Source: Thermoplasmata archaeon
Lineage (GTDB): Archaea; Thermoplasmatota; Thermoplasmata; Thermoplasmatales; Thermoplasmataceae
Length of the DNA: 13,253 nt
Reading direction: 5' to 3'
Assembly: GCA_021826785.1 (NCBI GenBank)
Contig: JAKAYN010000003.1
Span: 1-13,253, forward strand
Within the stretch, counting starts at the first letter, position 1. Every line of letters begins with the position of its first letter. Position numbers and translations under genes: made by a program. Below, one piece after another: positions 5,534 to 13,008 of the stretch. The notes beneath the pieces are model-generated. The model was given only the letters and a program-made list of their open reading frames with translations. It had not been told where the DNA came from and ran no database searches.

Positions 5534-6677
5534 TATTTATATCCGGCGGGCTGATTTTTATTATATAAAATATCACTGATAATATAATCAATGACGCTAA
5601 AATAAAATCAAACAAATAACTTATGTCATATGCAATAAATCCCGATAGTAATGAACCAACTATCTGGCCTGCACCATTTAATGAATTGTAATATCCTATG
5701 ACCTTGCCCCTGGTGGCCTGATCCGCCATGTTTGATATGCTTGTAACCTCGCTTATACTTATAAAGCTCCATACACCTCCAAGGATGCCATAGATTGCTA
5801 TAAATAATATAAAGTAATAAAGGCCAGATGCATTTATTGTTATTATACCCATTATTATAAAAATCATGGCCCTTAATGATATCGAATAAATAAGCATCCT
5901 GTTTGATCCAATGTACTTTATATATCTACCTGCAGGGAAGAATGTCATTGCAGACATCAGGCTGTTAATAAGGTACATAATATATATCTCATCCTCTGTT
6001 GCATGGAACCTATTTAATACAAAAACAGGGTATGGCACAAAGAATATTTGAAATGCTGCCATTAATATAAATGTAACAATAAGGTAACGTCTTAAATCCA
6101 ATGAAATCCTGTGATTATTTGTGTTTATACCCGTGTGTATTATATGCGTAGGGAAGAATCTTAACCTTTCAAAGAGTCTGACTGTATATATCCAGTTCAA
6201 TCTGTTCCTTTTTATTATTACCTGTGGCTCCTTTAATGTAAATAACGCAGATAAACCCGCTAGGAGATAAACAATGGCAGAAAGCATGTAAACGTATGGC
6301 AGAACCGAGGGGCCTTTATCTGAATAAACCGTGAGAAATATTATCCCGGATCCAATGCCCAAAACAGTGCCTATGGCATTGTAGCTGTTGAATTTTCCCA
6401 TAATGGATGGCCATAGATCTCTGCTTGAATTCTCAAGTATAAGCAATGTTGATACTGGTACACTTGCCATTGCTATGATCTGAAATGCTATTAACATGCC
6501 TAAATACGTGTATATGTCATGAACTGTAATTACAAGCATAAGCGATGCAAATGAACCAAAAAATCCTATTAATATGAAGATCTTTCTCTTCTTTATCTTA
6601 TCTGATATATCTCCCCAGAATATTAATGCCGGCACTGCCGCTGCCGATGAAACTGACGAAACTATACCAACAAACAC
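5490..6677 (-). CDS. Major facilitator superfamily transporter (start uncertain)
   Basis: This is a multi-spanning membrane carrier; the substrate is unknown. From the GTG at 6677 it has 395 residues and about 11 hydrophobic segments. MFS motif A appears early as WGDISDKIKKRKIF (residues 21-34), which normally lies between helices 2 and 3. The GTG therefore begins inside helix 2 and helix 1 is missing. The frame is open for 43 more codons upstream and encodes a fitting first helix, but without ATG, GTG or TTG (see 6678-6806). The real protein is probably about 436 residues. A conserved second-half loop (FPAGRYIKYIGSNRM) follows the central cytoplasmic loop. The C-terminus is polar and overlaps the glycosyltransferase gene by 44 nt. 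It looks functional apart from its start. Confidence 0.85.
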   Translation of the reverse strand: MFVGIVSSVSSAAAVPALIFWGDISDKIKKRKIFILIGFFGSFASLMLVITVHDIYTYLGMLIAFQIIAMASVPVSTLLILENSSRDLWPSIMGKFNSYNAIGTVLGIGSGIIFLTVYSDKGPSVLPYVYMLSAIVYLLAGLSALFTLKEPQVIIKRNRLNWIYTVRLFERLRFFPTHIIHTGINTNNHRISLDLRRYLIVTFILMAAFQIFFVPYPVFVLNRFHATEDEIYIMYLINSLMSAMTFFPAGRYIKYIGSNRMLIYSISLRAMIFIIMGIITINASGLYYFILFIAIYGILGGVWSFISISEVTSISNMADQATRGKVIGYYNSLNGAGQIVGSLLSGFIAYDISYLFDFILASLIILSVIFYIIKISPPDINIKPSRVSQKGERDS

Positions 6678-6806
6678 AACGTTGCTCTTAAGATATAAAA
6701 CAACAAATAACGGTATTAACGGCGTCGTAAGGCCAGCACCAATATTTGAAAATATATAGCCTATAAACCACCTATTGTCCGTGGGCTCAACCTTTGGTAT
6801 GTATGC
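6678..6806 (-). other. In-frame upstream extension of the MFS gene encoding helix 1, no canonical start codon
   Basis: Between a TAA (6809-6807) and the GTG at 6677 the frame is open. It reads AYIPKVEPTDNRWFIGYIF, then SNIGAGLTTPLIPLFVVLYL and KSNV. This is a good MFS N-terminus: a short polar start, the W-F helix entry, and a Pro-rich first membrane helix. The only near-cognate starts are ATA at 6800-6798 (41 codons before the GTG), an ACG and later ATA codons. A TTG at 6790 is out of frame and soon hits a stop. Possible explanations are a rare ATA start, a point change or frameshift that damaged the gene, or a sequencing error. Confidence 0.6.
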
Positions 6807-6810
6807 TTAT

Positions 6811-6837
6811 AATATATATAATCTTTGATTATTTAAA
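6811..6837 (-). promoter_or_regulatory. TATA elements before the MFS gene
   Basis: The minus strand carries TTTAAATAAT around 6836-6827 and TTATATATATT around 6821-6811. The first would place transcription start near 6805-6800, at the ATA codon. The second would place it near 6790, at the out-of-frame TTG. Both support a protein start near 6800-6790 and not at 6677. Confidence 0.45.
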
Positions 6838-6840
6838 TTA

Positions 6841-7998
6841 TTAAAGATTATTTATAATATCTCTATAATTTATATTATAATATTCATCGTTAATTTTTAT
6901 ACTTTTATATTCCATTTTTATATGATTTTCCATTTCTATGTTTTTCCTCATGTTTTTTTGCTTCTCTGTGAATATGGTAAATGCATGTCCAGGCCTTCCA
7001 AAACGGCCGGATCTGCCTGCCCTATGTGAATATGATTTTATATCATCTAACGGCGCATCGAAATTAATGACCTCATCAACGTCAGGTATATCTATACCAC
7101 GTGCGGCAACGTTTGTTGCAATCATGGTACCATTTTTATATTTTCTAAACCTTGATATGGATATTTCCCTGGATTTCTGTTTCATATCACCATGTAATGT
7201 AACATTTTTAAAGCCACAGCTGTCGAGTATATTGCTTAAAACCACGGCATTGCGCTTTGTTCTGACAAATATTATCCTTTTTAGATTTTTATCATCATCA
7301 AGATATGATAGTAAGGTTGAGAATTTTTTATGCTCAGGTATAATTGTATAATCATGAACTATTGTTTTTGGTGTGTAATCATTTGAAACTGATATTAATT
7401 TAGGATTATTCATTATATTATTTATCATATCATTTAAATTATCAGGCATTGTTGCGGATGCAAGAACATTCTGCCTTTTTGATGGTAAATTTTCCATTAT
7501 TTTGTACATATCATCAATAAAGCCCATGTCCAGCATGGTATCTGCCTCATCTATAATAAACATGCAAACATTTGTAAGGTTTAATAATCCTCTATTAACA
7601 AGGTCTAAGATACGGCCCGGTGTTCCTATTATTATATTTGACTTTAAATTCATTATCTGGCTTTTCATTGATGAACCACCATATACAACGGCCACCTTCA
7701 AAATGTTTTTTGATATTTTTTCTGCAACTGAATATGTTTGAAGCGCAAGCTCCCTTGTTGGAAGCATTATCAGAACACTAACCTTATATTTTGATTCAAG
7801 TGCTTTCTGAACTGCTGGTATTAAAAATGCAGCAGTTTTTCCAGAGCCTGTTACAGATTTAATAACAACGTCCTTACCGGCTAATATCTCTGGAATTACA
7901 AGGCTTTGAACCTCTGTTGGTTCATAAAAACCCATTGCATCAAGCGATTCCTTTATTCTTTTATCTATTTTAAAATTGAACGATTTCAAAACAAACAC
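6841..7998 (-). CDS. DEAD-box ATP-dependent RNA helicase
   Basis: This is a 385-residue superfamily 2 helicase core. Motifs in order: Q motif GFYEPTEVQ (23-31), motif I TGSGKT (50-55), PTREL (80-84), TPGR (126-129), DEAD (150-153), SAT (181-183), RGID (300-303) and HRAGRSGR (325-332). All catalytic residues are present. Only a short basic tail follows, so there is no extra RNA-binding domain. It would unwind or remodel RNA in the cytoplasm. The GTG at 7998 is chosen because the TATA element at 8020-8029 lies about 27 nt upstream (leaderless); a TTG at 7989 is a weaker alternative. It is transcribed away from elp3. Confidence 0.95.
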   Translation of the reverse strand: MFVLKSFNFKIDKRIKESLDAMGFYEPTEVQSLVIPEILAGKDVVIKSVTGSGKTAAFLIPAVQKALESKYKVSVLIMLPTRELALQTYSVAEKISKNILKVAVVYGGSSMKSQIMNLKSNIIIGTPGRILDLVNRGLLNLTNVCMFIIDEADTMLDMGFIDDMYKIMENLPSKRQNVLASATMPDNLNDMINNIMNNPKLISVSNDYTPKTIVHDYTIIPEHKKFSTLLSYLDDDKNLKRIIFVRTKRNAVVLSNILDSCGFKNVTLHGDMKQKSREISISRFRKYKNGTMIATNVAARGIDIPDVDEVINFDAPLDDIKSYSHRAGRSGRFGRPGHAFTIFTEKQKNMRKNIEMENHIKMEYKSIKINDEYYNINYRDIINNL

Positions 7999-8018
7999 TT
8001 GTCTAGATATTGTTTATT

Positions 8019-8062
8019 CAAATATATAGTTATGCCGGAATCGCTTAAAATTTTTATAATAA
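8019..8062. promoter_or_regulatory. Divergent TATA boxes for the DEAD-box helicase and elp3
   Basis: The minus-strand CTATATATTT (8029-8020) is about 27 nt before the GTG at 7998. The plus-strand TTTATAATAA (8053-8062) is about 23 nt before the ATG at 8080. Both fit leaderless starts. Confidence 0.55.
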
Positions 8063-8079
8063 GTTACAATGATTGTACA

Positions 8080-9621
8080 ATGGACTTTTTTGATGACATA
8101 TCGCTTGAGCTTGATTCAGGTTTAATAAAAAGCAAGGAAGATCTTCAAAGGGAAAAAATTCGATTGTCCAAGATTTATAATCTTGACTATATACCAAGCG
8201 ATGTTGAGATACTTAATTATAAGGATAATAAAAAATATGAAAGCATTCTAAGAATAAAGCCGACAAGAACCATTTCTGGTGTTGCAGTTGTTGCTGCAAT
8301 GACATCACCTGAACGCTGCCCGCATGGAAAATGTATATTCTGCCCAGGTGGTGTTGATACAAACTCACCGCAGTCTTACACAGGTTTTGAACCATCCGCA
8401 CTTCGTGGCAGATACAATTCCTATGATTCTTACAATATAACGTTTAACAGGTTAAAGCAGCTCGAGACCATAGGCCATGATACAAGCAAGATCGATTTAA
8501 TAATAATGGGCGGAACTTTCACTGCAAGATCGCCAGAATATCAAAAATCATTTGTTAAAGGTTGTTTTGATGGCATGAATAAATACGTTTCAAATACATT
8601 AGAAGAGGCAATGTTAATTAATGAGAGTGCACAGAGGCGCTGCATAGGTTTAACGGTTGAAACAAAACCCGACTGGTTTATGGAAAAAGACATTGATCTT
8701 GCACTTGAGTATGGAACAACAAAGGTCGAGCTTGGGGTTCAGATATTAAATGATAAAATACTTCATATAAATAATAGAGGCCACGGTCTTGCAGAAATTA
8801 TAAGATCTACAAGGCTTGCCAGGGATGCAGGCTTAAAGATCGTTTATCATATTATGCCAGGAATGTATGGTGCCTCATATTCAGATGATATAAAAAGCTT
8901 TGATGAAATGTTTTCAAACAATGATTACATGCCGGATATGCTGAAGATATACCCGACACTGGTTGTAAAGGGCACTTCATTGTATAAGCTATGGAAGTCC
9001 GGAAAATACATACCTTATGATACAGAAAAAGCGGTAAATTTAATAACCTATTTCATGTCAAGAATGCCTCCATGGGTAAGGGTAATGCGCATGCAGCGTG
9101 ATATACCAGTTCAGTTTATAGAGGCAGGTGTAAAACGCAGTGATTTAAGAAATCTTGTTATGGAAAATCTAAGGAATTTGAAACTAAAAACAATGGAGAT
9201 AAGGTCCAGGGAAATCGGAATAGAGAAGCATAAATATGATATGGATTTTAAAATGATTAGACGTGATTATAAAGCCGGTAGGGGTCACGAGATATTTTTG
9301 TCATATGAAAACAGCAATGATGATATTATAGGCTTTATAAGACTTAGAATACCATCAGAGTATGCGCACAGAAAGGAGGTTTATAATTCATCAATAATAC
9401 GTGAAATAAAGGTCTTTGGAAACATTGTTCCACTTGGAGAACACAACAATGAATGGCAGCACCATGGTCTAGGCCATAGTTTATTAAACGAGGAGGAACG
9501 CATTACAAAGGAAGAATACGATTTAAAAAGAATACTGGTAATTAGTGGTGTTGGTGTAAGAAACTACTTTAGAAAATATGGTTATGAAAGAGTAGGACCG
9601 TACATGGCGAAAAGTTTATAG
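8080..9621 (+). CDS. elp3: Elongator-like tRNA U34 carboxymethyl synthase Elp3
   Basis: Elp3 couples a radical SAM domain to a GNAT-type acetyltransferase and makes the 5-carboxymethyl group on wobble uridine of tRNA. Archaeal Elp3 acts without the other Elongator subunits. With the chosen ATG it has 513 residues. The radical SAM cluster motif is C80, C85, C88 (CPHGKCIFCPGG). The core has the family stretches MGGTFTARSPEYQ and GLTVETKPDW and the barrel to about residue 330. The C-terminal acetyltransferase contains REIKVFGNIVPLGE, WQHHGLGHSLLNEEE (acetyl-CoA loop) and GVRNYFRKYGYERVGPYMAK. The frame extends upstream to 7906, but those codons run into the divergent helicase gene. The TATA at 8053-8062 supports 8080. 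Its stop abuts the convergent aldolase stop with no gap. Confidence 0.95.
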   Translation: MDFFDDISLELDSGLIKSKEDLQREKIRLSKIYNLDYIPSDVEILNYKDNKKYESILRIKPTRTISGVAVVAAMTSPERCPHGKCIFCPGGVDTNSPQSYTGFEPSALRGRYNSYDSYNITFNRLKQLETIGHDTSKIDLIIMGGTFTARSPEYQKSFVKGCFDGMNKYVSNTLEEAMLINESAQRRCIGLTVETKPDWFMEKDIDLALEYGTTKVELGVQILNDKILHINNRGHGLAEIIRSTRLARDAGLKIVYHIMPGMYGASYSDDIKSFDEMFSNNDYMPDMLKIYPTLVVKGTSLYKLWKSGKYIPYDTEKAVNLITYFMSRMPPWVRVMRMQRDIPVQFIEAGVKRSDLRNLVMENLRNLKLKTMEIRSREIGIEKHKYDMDFKMIRRDYKAGRGHEIFLSYENSNDDIIGFIRLRIPSEYAHRKEVYNSSIIREIKVFGNIVPLGEHNNEWQHHGLGHSLLNEEERITKEEYDLKRILVISGVGVRNYFRKYGYERVGPYMAKSL

Positions 9622-10272
9622 TTAATCCCACTGTTTCCACTGGGATAGATATGCCTCAGAGATTTCATAAAGCCTTTTTACATCGTCCTCAGGTATAACA
9701 TTTAATTTTCCAATGATTTTTGAAAAGACAAATATTTTGCATGATTTTTCCAAAACCTGTGCTGCAGTGTATGCCCTTTCCATGTCACTGCCAACGGCAA
9801 CGGCACCATGGTTTGCCATTATAGCAGCGTTTGAATTATCAAGCGCAGACGCAACGTTTAAAGCTAGATCCATACTTCCGGTAATTGCATATTTTGCGAC
9901 TTTAACATGGCCAAGTATCATGGCGACATCCTCTGTTATTACAGGAAGATCCTCATTAATAACTGAAAGAATTGATGAATAAGAGGCATGTGTATGCACT
10001 ATGGCATTCACATCATTCCTTTTTTTGTATATTTCATAATGCATTAACCTTTCACTTGATGGCTTGAATTTTCCTGATATGACATTTCCGTTTATGTCTG
10101 TCACAACCAAATCTTCTTTCTTTAATTTTTTATAATTCTTACCACTTGGCGTTATAACTATATTTCCATCATCGGTTCTCATGCTTATATTTCCCCATGA
10201 ACCAACGGTCATTGATGATGATATAATTTCATTAGAGGCCTCTATTATTTTATCCCTTTCAAAATCATACAT
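9622..10272 (-). CDS. Class II aldolase (L-fuculose-1-phosphate aldolase-like)
   Basis: This is a 216-residue zinc aldolase/epimerase family protein. Seen: GSWGNISMR (phosphate loop), ITPSGKNYKKL, the SSE catalytic glutamate (KPSSERLMH), zinc ligands in HTHASYS and a third histidine in MANHGAVAVG. All expected residues are present. The glutamate and the HTH/NHG pattern fit fuculose-1-phosphate aldolase better than ribulose-phosphate 4-epimerase or methylthioribulose-phosphate dehydratase, but substrate cannot be fixed. In archaea such enzymes have been linked to lactaldehyde formation and sugar breakdown. No pathway partner adjoins it. An AT-rich TATA-like stretch (10300-10281) lies about 20 nt before the ATG at 10272. 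Confidence 0.85.
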   Translation of the reverse strand: MYDFERDKIIEASNEIISSSMTVGSWGNISMRTDDGNIVITPSGKNYKKLKKEDLVVTDINGNVISGKFKPSSERLMHYEIYKKRNDVNAIVHTHASYSSILSVINEDLPVITEDVAMILGHVKVAKYAITGSMDLALNVASALDNSNAAIMANHGAVAVGSDMERAYTAAQVLEKSCKIFVFSKIIGKLNVIPEDDVKRLYEISEAYLSQWKQWD

Positions 10273-10315
10273 AAAAAAGTATATTATTTTATTATTTTAA
10301 GATTGCCTGAAAATT

Positions 10316-11188
10316 TTATCTCGCATCATTGAGATATGACATAAAGGTATTTGCGGCACCTGTTATCTGGCTGCTGCTACTAAGATACTCCATGACGTAC
10401 TGTGGTGGATTAGGATTCCACTCACCGTGCTGTGGTGATCCGGAGCCAAGAAGACCACCACTCTTTGGTGCATACATATATGCATTGAATATATATGTAC
10501 CTGAAGGCCCCGTTATTATAAACGTTGTTGTTATATGATTGTCATATGTAACGTATTTCTCATATTTTTTCATGATATTGTATATTCCTATTGGTGCCTC
10601 TGCCTTTATAACAGAGAGACCGTACGTTGCCAAACTTCCATTTATTGGTTTATTATTTATCGTTCCGGTCATTGTTTCATTGTACATGTATATTGGATAG
10701 AATGTGTAATTGTAACCTTTAGTTGTTTTAAATGTAAAGTCACCCTTAAAAAGAAGGCCCGGCTGGCCTGTGGTTCCATTTGAGTATATATCTCCTGGAT
10801 CCGCTGTATGCAACTCAACGTATTTATATATATCAGTTGTGCTGTTTATTGCATAGTATATTGCCCAGGAATCAGTTGCACCTATTGGACAGCCATACCA
10901 TGATATAAAGAAAACACCGGACGAACCGTTGCTAAGCATGTCCTTGTTTGATACCATATAGTATTTATCGCTTGTTATTGAAGATGGTGCGCTAAATGGA
11001 GCCTTATATAAAGGATGCGTTAAAACAACGACGACCAGAACAACTATTATGATGGCCGCCACAGCACTTCCAATAACATTCTTGTTTTTGAGATTTATAC
11101 TGTTCTTGCTGTTACTTTTTTGATTCTTTGATGATGAATTCTTATTTTTAGAATTTTTATTCGTTACCTTTTTATTATTTTTTGCCAT
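10316..11188 (-). CDS. Membrane-anchored extracytoplasmic protein, DUF929-like
   Basis: At 290 residues, it has a Lys/Asn/Ser-rich cytoplasmic head (1-37), one membrane helix (about 38-57) and an outside domain. The outside domain carries VFFISWYGCPIGATDSW (92-108), which resembles a thioredoxin-fold active-site strand in which Cys100 has no CxxC partner. I relate it to the archaeal DUF929 family, from memory of the FISWYGCP motif. Function is unknown; a redox or thiol role is only suggested by that motif. Several N-x-S/T sequons (for example NGSS, NSTT, NGTT, NYT, NET) would allow N-glycosylation. A TATA element ATATATATAAAA (11218-11207) lies about 24 nt before the ATG, so the transcript is leaderless. 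The signal peptidase gene lies 33 nt upstream on the same strand. Confidence 0.75.
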   Translation of the reverse strand: MAKNNKKVTNKNSKNKNSSSKNQKSNSKNSINLKNKNVIGSAVAAIIIVVLVVVVLTHPLYKAPFSAPSSITSDKYYMVSNKDMLSNGSSGVFFISWYGCPIGATDSWAIYYAINSTTDIYKYVELHTADPGDIYSNGTTGQPGLLFKGDFTFKTTKGYNYTFYPIYMYNETMTGTINNKPINGSLATYGLSVIKAEAPIGIYNIMKKYEKYVTYDNHITTTFIITGPSGTYIFNAYMYAPKSGGLLGSGSPQHGEWNPNPPQYVMEYLSSSSQITGAANTFMSYLNDAR

Positions 11189-11206
11189 TAAAAAGCTAAT
11201 TGAAAA

Positions 11207-11218
11207 TTTTATATATAT
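11207..11218 (-). promoter_or_regulatory. TATA box of the DUF929-like gene
   Basis: ATATATATAAAA on the minus strand is centred 24 nt before the ATG at 11188. It lies right after the stop of the signal peptidase gene, so the two genes probably have separate promoters. Confidence 0.55.
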
Positions 11219-11221
11219 ATT

Positions 11222-12019
11222 TTATTTTTTTCTGATGGCCTTTACAATCCTGCCGTATGGCGTAAATATAAGTATCAATACAATCAGGGTGCTTGTGTAA
11301 AGATATAAATAGCTGTTCTTTGGCACATGATCTGCGTATATCGCTGGCCATTTTCCTTCAAGCCTTAATATATTAAGCTTGTACAGCCCGAACCATGGTA
11401 TATCTCCGTATGCAACACCAACAATCTGGTTTAATTTGACCGGTTCTATATTAAATAATGTTTGATCTGTTGCACAGTATGCATTATACGTTTTATTATA
11501 ATATATAGAATCCTTTGGGAGTGTTGCAACATTGTGATCACCGGCAGTTATAAATCCAGAATCACCAACGTATCTTGATACGTTTATCATGAGGTTTCTA
11601 TGTGCATAGCCGACATTTTTTAGTATAATAATATCATTATATATCTTTATCCAGGATTGATTATCATAGCCTAAAATTACAGGCCTTGTACCGTTCCATG
11701 CAAGGTAAAACATTGCCCGGTGTATTATTATTCTTGGGCCATCATGATATAAAATAACGTTGCCATACTCACCATAGGTTCTATAATCTGAAATCTTGCC
11801 GGCAACGTATGTTTTTATATCGTTAATACTGTTTACCTTTTTTACGAATACAATGGAACCCTCATCTATTATACCTGGCTGCCAGTAATTTGAGTGTTCC
11901 ATACTATAGGATTCCACAACTGAAAATGGTGGATAAACACCAGAGTAAAGTTCTATGCTTATAATAGCTATTATTATAATAATTATAATTAATGCATAGT
12001 AAGCAACACGCCTTCTCAT
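11222..12019 (-). CDS. Signal peptidase I (archaeal type, family S26B)
   Basis: This membrane protease removes signal peptides from secreted proteins. At 265 residues, it has an N-terminal membrane helix (about 7-24), then the nucleophile Ser39 in ESYSMEH. His100 in IIIHRAM takes the place of the bacterial Lys, as in archaeal and eukaryotic ER enzymes. The conserved Asp161 is in ITAGDHN. A second membrane helix lies near the C-terminus (about 238-256) with a basic tail inside. It is longer than many archaeal type I peptidases because of an insertion between His100 and the GDHN motif and a long loop after it. The start has a TATA element about 29 nt upstream. It neighbours an exported-domain protein gene, but a specific substrate link is not shown. 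Confidence 0.9.
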   Translation of the reverse strand: MRRRVAYYALIIIIIIIAIISIELYSGVYPPFSVVESYSMEHSNYWQPGIIDEGSIVFVKKVNSINDIKTYVAGKISDYRTYGEYGNVILYHDGPRIIIHRAMFYLAWNGTRPVILGYDNQSWIKIYNDIIILKNVGYAHRNLMINVSRYVGDSGFITAGDHNVATLPKDSIYYNKTYNAYCATDQTLFNIEPVKLNQIVGVAYGDIPWFGLYKLNILRLEGKWPAIYADHVPKNSYLYLYTSTLIVLILIFTPYGRIVKAIRKK

Positions 12020-12040
12020 AATGTTTGGATAAGAAAATCT

Positions 12041-12075
12041 ATGTATTATAAATTTTTCACTATTTCAATTGAAAT
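12041..12075 (-). promoter_or_regulatory. Signal peptidase promoter with upstream palindrome
   Basis: TTTATAAT (12052-12045, minus strand) is the likely TATA box for the ATG at 12019. Ten nt further upstream, ATTTCAATTGAAAT (12062-12075) is a perfect 14-bp palindrome, placed where archaeal activators often bind. The regulatory role is inferred from position only. Confidence 0.4.
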
Positions 12076-12208
12076 TAATATATCGTTAATTATGTAATAT
12101 TCATGATTTTTATACTATTAATAACATATTAAATTATAAGCATAAAATATAATCATAAATAAAAATTTGTATATTTAAATTATTAATAAGAAAATAAAAT
12201 TTTATTGG
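12076..12208. other. AT-rich spacer between the toxin-antitoxin pair and the signal peptidase gene
   Basis: There is no ORF or RNA gene here. On the minus strand, T-rich runs follow the hepT stop (for example TTTTATTTTC at about 12199-12190 and TTTTTATTT near 12170-12160) and could act as an archaeal oligo-T terminator. Composition is more AT-rich than around the housekeeping genes. Confidence 0.35.
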
Positions 12209-12628
12209 TTAATATTTTTTCATTATGTTTTCTATACATTTTATAATACTATGAAAATCATTTATATTTTCCTCTATAAACATATAAGCAAGCTTATCGT
12301 CTATTTTACCATATCTATGCACAAGAAGATTCCTGAAACCTTTCATGTTCTTCATTAGATTTCTAGTATTAATATTTATAATATTTTTACTATAAAGATT
12401 ATCTATCATAGATGAGTCATCCTCTGGTATTCCAATATCCAAATCTGAATTAATTATATAAAAAATATCGATTAAATTTTCAATGGAAAACTCCATTCTT
12501 TTATATATGCCATCTTTAATAATTCCAAGATTCTGAAATTTATCAAAGGAATCGGGTAAATTATTTTTTATTAATTCCAAGCTTTCCTGAATTTCCTTTA
12601 TTTTATTTTTTATTATATCCTTTCTCAT
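12209..12628 (-). CDS. hepT: HepT-like HEPN toxin (DUF86)
   Basis: This 139-residue all-alpha HEPN protein carries R99-x4-H104-x-Y106 in FRNLLVHRYG, the RX4HXY motif of HepT toxins. In the family the Arg and His form the RNase site, and the Tyr is AMPylated by the partner nucleotidyltransferase to silence the toxin (established for MntA-HepT of Shewanella oneidensis). The start overlaps the antitoxin stop as ATGA, with GGAG 8 nt upstream inside the antitoxin gene. The motif is intact, so the toxin could be active. RNA target is unknown. The AT-rich surroundings fit an acquired module. Confidence 0.88.
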   Translation of the reverse strand: MRKDIIKNKIKEIQESLELIKNNLPDSFDKFQNLGIIKDGIYKRMEFSIENLIDIFYIINSDLDIGIPEDDSSMIDNLYSKNIININTRNLMKNMKGFRNLLVHRYGKIDDKLAYMFIEENINDFHSIIKCIENIMKKY

Positions 12629-13008
12629 TGTATTCGCTCCAGGTTTATGTAATCATAATATCCGCGTTTATAATCCTCAAAATCTTCTATGGTGTTCCTA
12701 AAAATGTCATATATATCTTTATCTTTATAGTACAGTATTTTACCCTTTAAAACACTGAATCTTATGTATAACGGCAGATCCTGAAATATGTGCACGTCAA
12801 AAATATCATTTATATTTGCAAGTACAGTTAATCTAAATTTATTTCTATCATCTTGATTTCCCTCATAATAAATGCACAGATCAATATCAGAACCATTATG
12901 AAATGTACCGTTTGCAAAAGAACCGTAATTAATGATAAATTTTATTCTTTTCTTTTTATCCAGATTTTTTATAATGTTAACTGTCTTGTTAATAAGAAAT
13001 TCATCCAT
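12625..13008 (-). CDS. mntA: MntA-like minimal nucleotidyltransferase antitoxin
   Basis: This 127-residue MNT-fold protein has the catalytic GSFANGTFHNGSDIDL motif (29-44), that is GS-x10-D41-x-D43. A likely third acidic residue is Asp71, in FDVHIF. In the family it uses ATP to AMPylate the HEPN partner encoded immediately downstream. The pair overlaps by 4 nt. The ATG at 13008 is the first plausible start; the promoter is not clear, though a TATA-like TTAATATTGG near 13034-13025 could serve. All catalytic residues are present. Confidence 0.88.
   Translation of the reverse strand: MDEFLINKTVNIIKNLDKKKRIKFIINYGSFANGTFHNGSDIDLCIYYEGNQDDRNKFRLTVLANINDIFDVHIFQDLPLYIRFSVLKGKILYYKDKDIYDIFRNTIEDFEDYKRGYYDYINLERIQ

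Noticed and set aside
7906..8079. Longer elp3 start adding up to 58 residues
   Set aside because: It overlaps the divergent helicase coding start and precedes the TATA box; the extra residues do not resemble Elp3. The intermediate ATG at 8032 also precedes the TATA.
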